DNA of 64,000 bases from Omphalotus guepiniiformis (Eukaryota > Basidiomycota > Agaricomycetes > Agaricales > Omphalotaceae), in contig JAQOOI010000040.1 of NCBI GenBank assembly GCA_028554645.1, forward strand, positions 1 through 64,000, written 5' to 3'. How positions within the stretch are numbered: the stretch's first letter is position 1; every line of letters starts with the position of its first letter. The notes beneath the pieces were generated by a model. That model had not been told where the DNA came from, did not search any database, and worked only from the letters and a program-made list of their open reading frames with translations. Position numbers and translations under genes: made by a program. This document shows positions 11,381-22,434 of this stretch, one piece after another.

Positions 11381-12211
11381 AGTAATGAAGTATGAGAAGT
11401 ATAAAAATTGGGGAAGGATGTAAAAGGGTAGAACCAAGTATCTTATGGTGCTGAATTGTCATCAACGATTTGGGGAACCTTTTATACTAGTTCTATACCT
11501 AACTTCTTGATTTGGACATTGAAAAACCTGGACCGGGTTACTAAGTCAAAATTTCTTGACTAGGCCTGTCCATGCGGTTCAACGGGGACATTGAAATTTA
11601 TTTTGCTTTGGGGGAGAGAGTAAAGACAAGTTAACAATGACTCTAGAGCGAAATTTTTGATTTTTCAAAGATTAAGATCTAGAGATCTGGAACAGCTTTG
11701 ACCGTTTGAGGGCTTAGCCGGCTTAAGATTGCCGAGTTCAACTCTGTCTTCACGCGGAAACCTTGGGCAAAATAAATCTTGACTTATCCATAACAAATAA
11801 AGATACTTACAGAGTTTTATTGGAATATAACCTGTAATCGTGGAGTCTCCCTCTGAAGCTCGACTTAGATACCATATCTGGAGAGGGATACTCGGACTTT
11901 TATAACATTTCAACTTAAAGTTCACACTTAAAGAAGAAAACAAGACAAATGAAATATATTTGAGCTCTAGAAGCTCATTGTTATGACTATGGAAAACACT
12001 CTACATGTACTACTATCTGAATAGAATACAGTGAGTGTCTGAAATACAAGATATATATATAAGGGCAACTCAGTGTGTCGAACACTTGAGTCACCCCGCA
12101 CGAGATGCAAACAGTTCACTGATAAAGAAACGACCAGTCCAACGCTGCGTAAGAGTCACCGTAATGCTGAGGAAGATATGCCAGAAGGGCCGGAGGAATC
12201 TCGTGTGCGAG
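11381..12211. promoter_or_regulatory. aORF1-aORF2 spacer with an internal polypurine-tract-like copy
   Basis: This 830 bp spacer should hold the aORF1 promoter and the aORF2 3' end. At 11602-11625 the sequence tttgctttgggggagagag closely matches the tract directly before the 3' LTR (tttactttgggggaga, 15041-15056). No gene is seen; short reading frames here look random. Confidence 0.45.
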
Positions 12212-14564
12212 TCACTCTGAAGGGATATAATCCTCTTCAGGTAGTGGACTGCTCGCGGGAGCGAGAACCTTCTCGGTGTCCAATTCGTCCTCATCATCCT
12301 CGACCTCTGGATTGTTGTGAGAAGCACCAGTCGCTGGACGCGGCTCTTCAGTGTTCTTAGCGATAGATTCGGCTCGAAATGTGGAGGGATGAGATGGGCC
12401 AGCCTCTGCTTTATCCTCCTCAGGATCGACCACGATGAAGTTGCCGGCGCTGTTCTTCGAGATATAACTGGCACGAGACACAATGTTGACGTCCCAACCA
12501 AGCGCGGTACAGAGAAGTCACATCTGCTCGTTGGTGTATTCGAAGGATGGGTCACCAGTCTTAAGCTGATGAAGTACGAGTCGAGGGTCCCTGCACAATG
12601 CCTTGATATGCGCCTGACGATCGATGATCCCAGCATGAAGCTGCTCCATTGCCTGCATCTGTGTGACAACCCCTTCCTGCATCTTCTTGTAGGAGTTGAT
12701 AAGAAGTTGGAGTTGACCCGCCTCTTGTGCAATGACTAGATAAACGAGAAATTCAGTTAGAAATTGAATTGAAACCAAGAAAAATGAGAATAACTCACCA
12801 GCGCTACTACTGCGAGCTAAGGTGTAAGAAAGGCATCGCATCTGATCGGTACCTTCGAGGCTGTATGTCCAACTGCACGCATGATTATCCTTGGCGCAGG
12901 TACTACATCTCCAGTCGAACGAGTTCTCCTTGATTTGAGGGCGACACTTGCGACCGTTGGAATAGGTACTGCCAACACAAGCTGCGCAGATGGAATCACC
13001 GAAGAACTGTAAAAAGTATCAGATAAAAGTGCTACAATAAGAAAAATGAGTTACTTACGCAGTCGAACGAGCGATTGATAGAGACGAGCTGTTGCAGAGT
13101 AACAGGGCGACCGTAAGGCCACCCGAAGACAGTACGATCTAGACAAATTGTTAGTTCTAAAAAGCTATAGTTAAGAAAAACGAAATGACATACCGGGAAC
13201 GTCGGTATACTCCTCCTTGTTCCGGTGTTGAAAGGTGCGACCATCGACACGCTGGATAAAGCAAGGAAAGGTTAGTAGACCATACTGAGAAATGAAAAAG
13301 AAGACCTACTTGAAGATTAGGGGGTTCGTCATGAACGCCGGGAGCCTTCAGCACGGATGTAGTTGAGAACCCCGCGCGATTCGGCCAAAGGGGAGCAGAG
13401 AGATTGACTTTGGACTCCTTAGCACCCTTCGATCCCTCATTCTTCTTTTTGGGCTTGTCTTCCTCATCCTCTACTTCCTCCTCGTCGCTGGATTCAGGGA
13501 GAGTTGTTTTGGTCGAAGTAGAAGCGGCCTTGGATCGAGTTTGACGCGCCGGCGGTTCCTCCACAGGTTCCTCCACGCAAATAGATCGAGTCTTCGGGCG
13601 AGGCTTCACCGTTTGCTTACCCTTGCCCTGTAAAGCACATGAGAAATGAATACACCTAAGCAAGAGAAAATGAAACTCACCTTAGAAGATTTGGGAGCCT
13701 CAGGCTTCTTGGTCAATGAGGTCCGGGTTTTCTTTCTTGGAGGCTCGGAATCAGGAACCTCTGCGTTGTCGTCATCAGAGTCGTCGGTGAAAGCGGCAGA
13801 GTCCTCGGAATCCAGAGACTTGCGTTTCGACTAGAAAAATGAACAAGTCAGGAGGGATCCACTGTGAGAAACTCAAAACTTACCACAGATCGACCTGGCA
13901 TCAGCGTCAGGGCAGGTTTAGGTTTCGTCTTTGTGGCCGGAGCAGTCTTCTTGGCGGAACGAGTGGACTTGGCAGCGGAAGCAACGGATTCAATGGGAGG
14001 GAGGCAAATCTCGTCATCTTTGTCGTCGTCTTCGTCATCTTCAAGCTGAGGGCCTAGGAGAGACTTGGGAAAAGGTGGTAAAGGCTCCCAGAGATTCCGA
14101 AGCTAAAAAGAGAAATGAGACTTTGAATGTCAAAAGAAATAGACCCCTGAACTAGATACTCACTGTGAACTTCTTGTGCAAGTCGTCATATCGAGCCCTG
14201 GAAGGACACCAAGGTGGCAGAACGAAAGTTCCCGGCCTCTGTTGATGCAACCAGAGCGCGAGGTTCGAAGTGGCAAGGAAGGTTCCAGTGAAGTAGTCGG
14301 GCAAATGGGTCTCATTCTTCTGACAACGATTAAAAACCAACGCGACATGAGCCTATACAGCGTAAACGCGCGTTAGTAAAGGCATAAATGAGAAACGAAA
14401 ACAAAACTTACAAGAGCAAATTTTGCCTCCTCGAAAGTGGCGGACATCAGTTTGAGCCGGAGACCTGCACCATAATGTTCAAATGATTGGTCGCGGAGTC
14501 GACAATCGAAGTCCCCAAGCTTAGAGCAGACGGTGGAAAGGGCCTGGTAGTTGTTGGCCTGCAT
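12212..14564 (-). CDS. Element A antisense gene 2 (aORF2): cysteine-cluster protein, ten exons
   Basis: Exons (minus): 14564-14412, 14352-14164, 14102-13884, 13830-13681, 13627-13310, 13251-13194, 13138-13059, 13006-12799, 12735-12522, 12467-12212. They join into 1845 nt (614 residues) with GT-AG introns of 52-63 nt. The last intron (12468-12521) is less certain: it removes an in-frame TGA at 12518-12520, and if unused the protein ends there. The N-terminal 115 residues are compact and Trp/Cys-containing. Residues 130-370 are acidic/basic and disordered, with Lys/Arg-rich nuclear-signal-like patches. Residues 396-433 form a cysteine cluster, CX2CX10CX12CX2CX6C, spaced like an expanded Zn2Cys6 DNA-binding cluster. 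A predicted coiled coil and an acidic tail follow. Inferred role: nuclear DNA- or chromatin-binding protein. This segment is much richer in CpG than gag-pol and aORF1. Exact function unknown. Confidence 0.72.
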
Positions 14565-15056
14565 AGTGTGTACACGCTAAGTGGGAAGTGAGAAAAGAGA
14601 AGGAAAGGGAGACTCCATGGAACGGGGATCTCAACTATATATGACACGACCGAAACGGTCCGTGAGAGAAAGAAGAATGAGTTGACTCACGAACTCAATG
14701 GAGGCATCACTTCCTAGAGTAATGGAGTTAGCAAGTTCCCTAGAAAAGTCGTCCATAGGGAGACTCAGTGAGATGTGAAGAACGAAAGGGGTCTTCCATA
14801 TTTGGCTGAACTTCGACGGATGCAGACATTGGGTTTCTCCGAATTGAGCATTGCCGAGGCATGCCGAGTGAAAAATGTACTGATCAGTGTTTCAATCGAG
14901 AAGTCTGCCTAGCGGCAGTTCACTGTGACAAGGTGTCAACGTGATAGTAAAGCAATTGACTTGACTTCTGTGACTATCTACCTGCAAAAGTAGTATCTAA
15001 CTCAATATTGGCCATCATGGACGATTGAGGTCGATCTTATTTTACTTTGGGGGAGA
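14565..15056. promoter_or_regulatory. aORF2 upstream region and element A polypurine tract
   Basis: This is the 5' flank of aORF2 and the end of the internal region. The purine run ttgggggaga (15047-15056) directly abuts the TGTCGCGAC start of the 3' LTR and serves as plus-strand primer site. One exact GTATCTAAC lies at 14993-15001. Antisense transcription must start here or inside the 3' LTR; I cannot point to a TATA box. Confidence 0.6.
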
Positions 15057-17318
15057 TGTCGCGACTAAAAGCGGTCTGGGCTTGAAATCATGCAGATTGA
15101 GAAAGATTTTGGTTGTTCAAACATTGGAAACTGAACAATGAGGACTAGAGTTCACCCAGACTGCTAGTTGAAACATGAGAACACACTTAGTTACTCAAGC
15201 CTGAGTGTAGAGTTAGCTACAGTACATGATATGGTACTTAGCAACTGTGACCAATGGGATCATGGAGAGAGATACTAGTTTTGCCTCTCACTTTGTATTG
15301 GAGTACCAATGTTCCATGCTAAGTTGAGTTGGTCAGACCCACCCTCTAAAAACTAGAGACTCTCATGAGTGTTGTTTGATTGTAATCCAAGGGAATGATG
15401 GAAGTTACAATTCAATCTGAGAAACATCTAAGTCCACTGGACTATCTAACTCTAGCTGGTCTTGCTAACTCAGGTTGGCTGTAAAGACTGAATGCTGAGA
15501 GTGCAGACAATCTTGTATTGTTCTGACCAGAGAAATATGTTGTACATTTGGTACTATGCTTAGGATGGTGTTACAACTTGTGAACCACCTTTGTCTGTTG
15601 GCTGAAGAGGAAAAATCCTCTAAGTCATTTCTGAAGAATGGAGTTAGATACTCAAGCCATCCTACCATGGAGCTAGATGTTGATTCTGGAGTATCCCTCT
15701 GGAATGTAGCATCTAACTGAGTGATACCCTGAACCCAGACACCCAAAATAGGGAAGAATAAATGATTATTGGGACATAATACTGCCCATAGCTTGTTGCT
15801 AGAACCAGCTAAAAGGAGAAGTACCTCCTGGAGACAAATCAGATGCAAGATCTGGCCAGATAGACACATGTGCTACTGTACAGCTTGTGGATGATAGTAA
15901 CAATGGAGTAGGGTCTAGATGACCTCTGAAACAAAGAAATAACTACTGGATATGCTAGGAACCTCACCAGCAGCCCCCAGTTAGGAAATCCAAAAGAGTT
16001 GCAAATTTCAAAATCATAAAAGATGTTGTCATATGGCACCATTCTGGACTGATATTGCGTGCTGTACACCCTGGTTAGATACCCTGGACTTGATTGCCAA
16101 GCCACTATATGGACAAAGCGATTTTTATAACAATTTTATACCCAAGATACCTATACATGACAGTATCTAACTGAAAAATACCTACAAAAATACCTAAAAA
16201 GACACCAATCCCTGCTCAATTAGTCTTTCTGTTATCTATTCTATTTACTCTGCTCAGATTCCCTTACATTTTCGAGATTTACTATATTTATTTTCTGACC
16301 TGTATATAAGAACTACCTGTTACGAACGTTTTCTTTTTTCATCTTATCTTATTGTTTGTACATATAGACACTTTTATTATCAGTAGATAGCATCTTAAGT
16401 TATAGATCTAGGGTTATATTAAATACACACGTAGGTAGCATGATGATCGAGATCAAGCATGTAGACCTCAAGGCGATCACGATCATTAATGAAACACTTG
16501 AGGCGATCAAACTCATGGTAGACACACGGTGGATTAGTCAAGGGTTATAGCCCAGGGTTTAGGGTTTTATTTACGTATATAACAAGTCCGCTTAGGTAGA
16601 TATTTCTTTAGCTTCGATCTTGTCAATAACTCCTCGAGTTTAGACTTGTACTTAGCATACTTCCTTGTATCGTCTCTTTTCTCAAATTCCACTTTCTGCT
16701 TTTCTCTTACTCGTGTGAAACTAAGATCATTGTGTTTGGTTATTTGAGTTTGATAACTCGAGTCGCTGACACTACCTACTTGTAGATATTTTTTCTTAAG
16801 TTAGGACTGTCTAGGCTACTACCAAAGCAGAACTTCTTCTAGACGAAATTTGCCTGGCTCTTAGGAGTTCAGTTATAGAGAAATATACCAGTTGTGCAAA
16901 CTTCTGTAAAGTCCCTTGTGGCAAACCTTGAGAGAGATACTGAAACTGTTGCTGTCCCTGCTGTTCTGTCTGTGCTGTTCTGCCTGCTGAAACTGTTGCT
17001 GCTACTGTTCTGATTGATACTGTCACTGTTTGGACCATTGGATCGAGTTGCCCACTCTGATTATTGCCCTGAACCATCCCCCTGAACCCCTGAGAAACTA
17101 GTTGCCCTCTGTCTTGAACCTGTGTTTTTGAGTTACCCTGTCACTTATACCCTGTTCAGAGCAGACTGCAGACACTTGCTAGCTCAGTATTGAGTTCGAT
17201 TGTCGAGTTTAACTGTGCGGAATCTTTGACAACGCCAGCCACACCTCCACAAACCCCCCTAGAATTGAGTTAGAGGTTGTTTCTTGAGACTCCCTCTCTG
17301 TCTAATTCTTGCACATTA
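15057..17318 (+). repeat. 3' LTR of element A, containing a nested solo LTR
   Basis: The LTR starts TGTCGCGACTAAAAGCGG and ends TTCTTGCACATTA. Without the nested 454 bp insertion and its 5 bp duplication it is 1803 bp, exactly the length of the solo copy at 25820-27622. The motif GAGTTAGATACTC is at 15641-15653, with exact GTTAGATAC cores also at 16074 and (reverse) 16163. Confidence 0.92.
16318..16771 (+). mobile_element. Solo LTR of family G (454 bp) inside the A 3' LTR
   Basis: It runs from TGTTACGAACG to GTCGCTGACA and is flanked by the perfect 5 bp duplication CTACC (16313-16317 and 16772-16776). The other A LTR copies show the uninterrupted site. It matches the 5' LTR of element G at 52286-52745. 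No internal sequence remains, so it arose by LTR-LTR recombination after insertion. Confidence 0.93.
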
Positions 17319-19497
17319 ACGGACACAACGATGGGCCTACTGAGACGAACTTTCAAGGAAGTCCCGATGAGGAGGATGTGGAGGATTTCGAGAAGAAGTC
17401 TGGCCCTCTGCCTGATGCAATCAAACAACAGGCATCACAGTTGCATCAGGAATTTCTAGGAAAGTTAGAGGAGCTCAGTCGTTCATGTGGGAGATCAGTG
17501 CGTCTGCTTCACCATCATATTGGGCTATACACTCCTGGTACTCGCGAGATTAGTCCTTATAATGCATTTCAATCGTGGTTTAGTGAAGAGGGTGATTGTA
17601 AAAAGCCAAAAGATAGTGAGTCTCAATGGGTTCGGCCATCGTTCTATGTACTGATTTCCTTCCTTGTCTGCGTACAGTGCCGCTGTCCGAATGGAACAAG
17701 CTCGTTTGACAGTATTACTACAATTATCTCAAGGAGCAACTGTCCTCGGAAGAGCTCGGAGACCACGAAGCTCACCGCTGTGCTATGAAGGAACAGATAG
17801 ATTGGTACCAGGACCAACTTTATAGTTATCTTAATGATCAGAAGGGCAAAGGTAGAAGTTTGAATAAAATCCTTGATCCTTTCATTAAACTGGTATGTCA
17901 ATACTGATTCTTACGTGCCATATCTCATTGTCTTCATAGGCACAGAAGACGCACTCACTCCATGGAATACATGTCTTTGGCTATGCAATTGACACTGACA
18001 ATGACAAATCCGGGCGTAGCAGGAGCTGCCTATGGGGCGCCACCTCACAATTTGTTGCCGTCAAGTGTCGCTACCAGAGCCAGATACAGAAACAGCTTCT
18101 GGACACAGATGCTCTGTTCCGGTAGGTGCATGTGTTGACTTAATATTGTGTGAACGCTTAGCATATATGTGACAGTGTTGTGGAGATGGAGAAGTGTGGT
18201 GAAGACGCAGCTCTCATGCAGCTCGCGACAGCTTTTCCGCGCAAGCCCAATGAATATCCGCAGGACAGGGATTGTTGTGTGCTTTGTGAAATGTTCAAGT
18301 ATGATACAAGTAAGTGCGTTCCATGGGTCTCGCTGGGGAAGCTAATAACCTCAAACGTGGCAGATCAACTTTTTAAGGAGAAGCTTGGTCCCAACCAATT
18401 CGTCGACCGTGCATGGTTGTTGAAGGCTCGTGTCATCAACTGGCCTCCTGGCGTTATGTTCCCGAAAGATGGAGTGCCAAGTTTGAATAGCGTTAAAGCA
18501 ATCCACCTACGCTCCATCATCGAACCATGAATCAAGTTCATCAATGCATATCTGGAGGATGGCAAGAATGTTGAAGGTAGGGACAAACTATGTGAAGTGG
18601 TTGAGTGGAATGATGGTGAGCCTATCTCTGGATCCCTCAGTTGCACTAGGTCTGACTGATTGACAGAGGAGAAAAACTTACCATTGGAAGACCAATCAGA
18701 CGTACCCATTGTACTTGATACAAACGGCAATGTTGTGGTCAGGGTCTCGCGGTCACCTAGCTATCATCGCATGGTAGGAACAGAGCAATCAGGTGGTGAA
18801 GGTGGTGAGCCTATCAATATTGGGAAGCAACCGCATGCGCGCTCAGGGCGGTCTACAAAGTTGTCCCGTATGCCGCATTCAAGAAACCGTCCGCGGGCGG
18901 AACAACCTGTACAACTACCCCTCTATGCTAGCGACACTGAGAGCGAAGAAAGTTATCCAACTCCTCCAAGGCAGCATGTCCCGCACTCTGACTTGCGCCC
19001 TCCGCGACGGGATCCTCAGTCAAGAAGCCATAAAGATCACACATCGTGGAATGCACCTCATCTTGGTGATTGTGATCAGTCTTCTTGACCACGCGCTCCC
19101 AGCACTTTGCAGGAACCTGCTGTGCCCTCTCGCCAGCCTCGTATTGCACCTGCTGTGCCCTCTCGCCAGCCTCATATTGCTCTACCACCGCAACGGAAAA
19201 GCAAGTCTTTGCATTGTACACGATGTGATCACGCTCACCAGCAGTGAAATGCAATACATGAGGGATACGGTGCTGCCAATCCAGAGCCTCCCAAGTCCAG
19301 GTGGGACCTTGAATACGAGCGAGACCCAGAGGCGTTCGAGCGACAAACTAATGCTGGCCTTGGAGCCCCCCTGTATCACATCACAGGTCCAGCAGGCATG
19401 CATGACAATGGAGATGCACCCAACAAGAACTTCAATTGATTACATGTCGATGACTTGGCTACACCAGCAAGGCCCAGCAAAAAGTGTAGGTTAAATG
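17319..19497 (+). pseudogene. Host-like mushroom gene, 5' part cut by element A, with nonsense codons
   Basis: The coding sequence resumes at the element A border. Likely exons: 17319-17615, 17678-17892, 17940-18121, 18176 onward; introns are 47-62 nt with GT-AG ends. The protein has an acidic segment (PDEEDVEDFEKK), a helical region, the segment HVFGYAIDTDND followed by a Ser/Arg-rich stretch, then a conserved-looking core (WPPGVMFPKDGVPS) and a Ser/Arg/Pro-rich tail. I recall similar uncharacterised proteins in mushroom genomes but cannot name a function. Two in-frame TGA codons (17707-17709, 18528-18530) interrupt an otherwise continuous protein; each could derive from CGA. It is therefore probably dead even apart from the insertion. 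Confidence 0.6.
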
Positions 19498-19731
19498 AAG
19501 TTGAGGGGGGAGATCGGGTAGTCAAACTGTTGCCGTGTCGGTCGCTGCGTGCGCAGTTATTGTTTTCACAAAAACGGAGATAGAATAGATAGATAGTTAT
19601 TATGCCAGTATCTTTATGTCAGTACCTAGCGTGTACATTATATATCCCATTGCACAGTACGCGTACAGTCTGTTTGAGATGCAATGAGTCCATGTTGAAG
19701 GATGTCCAGGGATGTCCAGAAGGCGGAACAT
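19498..19731. other. Spacer without a gene
   Basis: I see no supported gene. The right end already shows single copies of the gatgtccaggg word that expands into the adjacent minisatellite. Confidence 0.4.
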
Positions 19732-19927
19732 CCAAGGATATCCTGCATAGCAGCGGGACATCCTGCAGCCAGGACGTCCAAGGATATCCTGCATAGCAGC
19801 GGGACATCCTGCAGCCAGGACGTCCAAGGATATCCTGCATAGCAGTGGGACATCCTGCAGCCAGGACGTCCAGGAAAATCCTGCATGGGACACCCTGCAG
19901 CCAGGATGTCCAGGGTGCAGGATGTCT
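19732..19927. repeat. 46 bp minisatellite, three full copies plus degenerate ones
   Basis: Units begin at 19732, 19778 and 19824 with exact 46 bp periodicity, followed by a shortened copy at 19870 and a partial at about 19910. The unit starts CCAAGGATATCCTGCATAGC. 46 is not a multiple of three, so all frames cycle; this creates long open frames on both strands that are not genes. The words GGATATCC and GGGACATCC recur at 20525-20690, suggesting a wider decayed array. Confidence 0.9.
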
Positions 19928-20019
19928 ATGCTTGTACTTGCAGCAATTACAGGTGGGACTAGCTCAACAGACTGGGTTTTACTCATGTATGTATATGCCT
20001 TATGCTAATTGTCTACACA

Positions 20020-20223
20020 TACTGTAATAGCTGAAGAACTTGAAAATCAAAAGTTGGTTTAGGTTGCCAAAGTAAAGTTGTGTTGAGTTGTTGTGAAGTC
20101 AAGTTTTCAAAACACATAATATACTGTAATGGCTGAAGCAATTGTAATTCAAAAATTAGTTTAAGTTGCCAAAGTTGTGTTGTAGTGAGTTGTTGTGAAG
20201 TCAAGTTTTCAAAACACATAATG
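20020..20223. repeat. Tandem duplication of about 101 bp
   Basis: The block starting atactgtaatagctgaag and ending with tcaagttttcaaaacacata is followed at once by a second copy starting atactgtaatggctgaag and ending identically. The copies differ by a modest number of substitutions and small indels. No coding function is seen. Confidence 0.85.
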
Positions 20224-20739
20224 TCTTGCAATGTACTTGAAATTATCTGTAGCAGTAATCAATAACCTGGCCTTACATGCCTATTCATAAATTTCTTTTG
20301 TTTGCTGGGATTCAGCAAGTTTGCAAGTTCAATTGCCTTGCCTCACTCACTATTGGTGGTTAATCCTTCATTCTGTAAATATCCTTTATGCACATTGATG
20401 AATGATTTTTCAATGACAGCTCAATGTAGATTGGCCATATTGTGTGATAAGAAATCATAAGAAAGAAATAATAAATGGTATATAAAGCAACAAATAACAG
20501 CAAAATTATACTATATTTGAAAGTAGACAGGAGGTCCAGGGAAATTCCCTGACAGGATATCCAGAGATATTTCAAGGAGATCCAGGGACATCCCTGGCTG
20601 AGGTCTGGATATCCCTGGACAATTCAATTCTGGGGATGTCCCATAGGACCTGGATTATCCTTGGATGGCATACCCCCTTAGGTAGAACATGTTAGTGGAC
20701 AAATGCAACCTATAACCTTATGTACAGGTGGTTGCCTGA

Positions 20740-21027
20740 AGTGAACTCGATCAGTAAAATTTCTCAGAATACTACTGAATTGAAGGAGCTCCTAACAATG
20801 TGATACTTTGAGGGGTATAATTTCTATCAGGTGATTAATCCTATGGAACCCGGATGCCTGAGAAATGTCAAGAAAATCTGTGAAAATGAAATAAAGGGGC
20901 TAAATATTGCTCACAATAAAAATAATGGAATTAAAACGCATTTTTGAGGTTTGCCTTATAAAATAGATCTATAATAAGTAATAATGGACATACTTGACAC
21001 AGATACTTACAACCTACATACACAGAT
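20740..21027 (+). repeat. Repeat E, copy 1
   Basis: About 285 bp matches the reverse complement of 37607-37893 (shared words include gatcagtaaaatttctcaga and gataatgg-like AT-rich blocks). Homology stops abruptly on both sides in both copies. It is not a gene; identity of the parent element is unknown. Confidence 0.8.
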
Positions 21028-21512
21028 ATAGGTATATATATAAAACAGGACAGTTTAGCTATGATTTCCATTTTTATTTATTTTGGACTGGGAGTATGTA
21101 TAAAAGGGCAGTAACTTAAAGAGAGAAAATCCAGGAGAGTACCATAGAGTCACAGGGTCACTGGAGATTGTCTTTATAACGTGAATTGTGCCTGTGAAGG
21201 GAAATCCTACCAAAAGCATAAAGTTGCCCTGGTCTGTTTATAGTCCGGTGTTTATTGTGATATTGTATAAAGATCATTGTTGGTTGAAGTGAACTGGTTG
21301 TGTTATTGGAATTGGTTGTTTGATCTTGTGGTCAATTGGTTGTGATTGTGCAGTGAACACCTGTCTTGTTCAAAACCCCCTTGTGCTACTTTTGCCTTAG
21401 TGCATTTCTTAAAAAGCTCAACTATAAAGTTCTTGTGATAAAGATATAAAGATCTAATAAAGAAGCCATAAGTTTGGTCATGTGGAACCTTCGACAACGC
21501 TCCCTCAGACTT
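21028..21512 (+). repeat. LTR-like remnant
   Basis: Near the right end, gtggaaccttcgacaacgctcc resembles the terminal block of LTRs A and B (gcggaa...tgacaacgcc). The stretch before it is AT-rich with a poly-T-flanked promoter-like block. I infer the tail of a third, diverged long-LTR family. Its 5' end is not defined. Confidence 0.4.
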
Positions 21513-21612
21513 GCACCTTTCAAGTGATTTGGTTGTTTTGGTTGTTTTTGGGTTTTTGTTCATTAGCCCTTTAGCAGTTCATTTCCCTGTTTCATTTTCA
21601 TCACTGATTCAA

Positions 21613-22330
21613 CTAGTCCTGTGCTGGGTCTTGACCATTGCCATTGCCATTTCCTTGAAGTGGTGGTCCTGGAGAACCCAGAGGACCTGGTAGGCCAGGC
21701 GGTCCTGGTGGTCCTTGACCTGGAGGCTGCTGTCCAGGAGGACCATTCAGTGGCAGAGGTGGGGGTTGTTGAGGTGGATCTTGTCCATAGTTATAAGGGG
21801 GATTCAGAGGATGTGGTGGAGATGATGGTCCTTGACCGAAGAAATTGGGTGATCTTAAAGGTGGTGGTGGTGGTGGTGGAGCCTGCCCAGAGTTACCCTG
21901 TGCTGGTTGCATGCCTGATGGCTATGGCTTCTGATCATAGGGATTCAAAGGTCCTGGTGGACTTGGAGGTGGTGGAGGTGGCATTTCTCTGACGTAGGGT
22001 GCATTATATGCCCCTTGCATGCCCTGATATGATTTGAAACCCTGTTGCTAATCATTGTTTCAATTCAATGTATTTGGTTTGTTGGGTCGATTTAGTCCTG
22101 CACTATAACCAGAAACCACCCATGGATTTCCTGATACAGGAGGTTATATAGAGGGCATGTCTGGCATTCCAAACCTCATCGATTGGGCTCCTACTCCAGG
22201 CATAGTATATTCTGTAGTCGATTGAGTAGGGGAACCTGGCAATGGATTTACTACATCCAATGGGCATAAAGGTAGATGTGATTTTTCATATGCAGTCCAA
22301 TTGAATTGAACCCCCTTTTTCAGCATTGAA
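21613..22330 (-). pseudogene. Proline/glycine-rich Gag-like remnant
   Basis: Minus-strand reading frames (22144-22326 and 21613-21912) belong to one decayed protein rich in Pro, Gly, Gln and Asn (PPGQQPPGQGPPGPPG type). The upstream part has the segment FNWTAYEKSHLPLCP. Composition and position among LTR debris suggest the C-terminal part of a retrotransposon Gag. No zinc knuckle or catalytic motif is visible; the N-terminal part was lost to the right where LTR B inserted. Confidence 0.35.
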
Positions 22331-22434
22331 GGTCAATTATCATACTAAACATTTGCTGCCTTCTTTTTCTCCGGTGGTTGTGTTTGGTACCTCAGAGGAG
22401 CAGACACGCCTGTTGGTTGGTATCCCTGAAACAC

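Larger units (their letters stand above)
287..17318 (+). mobile_element. Element A: Ty3/Gypsy-type LTR retrotransposon with antisense cargo
   Basis: The two LTRs are at 287-2201 and 15057-17318; the latter contains a nested 454 bp solo LTR. ACGG flanks both sides (283-286 and 17319-17322), consistent with a 4 bp target duplication. Order: LTR, primer binding site, gag, protease, reverse transcriptase, RNase H, integrase, two minus-strand genes (9977-14564), purine tract, LTR. The integrase-last order and GPY/F-like tail place it in Ty3/Gypsy. Gag is broken by about six frame shifts, pol is open and both antisense genes are open. The antisense genes add about 5 kb to a usual 5-6 kb internal region. 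LTR ends read TG...TTA; an alternative boundary 3 bp earlier (ending GCACA) would imply a longer imperfect duplication. Confidence 0.9.

Noticed and set aside
12035..12739. Plus-strand frames over aORF2 exons 9-10
   Set aside because: Opposite-strand shadows; the minus-strand frames splice with their neighbours and have coherent composition.
12817..12852. A 36 nt intron in aORF2
   Set aside because: It is shorter than all other introns here, and the frame is open through it, so reading through is simpler.
283..17325. A 7 bp target duplication for element A with LTR ending GCACA
   Set aside because: It needs mismatches at both A insertions, while 4 bp duplications ACGG and CCGG are exact.
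19732..19927. CRISPR-like array
   Set aside because: Units are contiguous 46 bp repeats without unique spacers, in a eukaryotic retroelement context.
19600..19986. Long overlapping reading frames on both strands (Cys/Trp-rich repeated peptides)
   Set aside because: They are produced by the 46 bp tandem array, whose unit length cycles through all frames; no start context or conservation.
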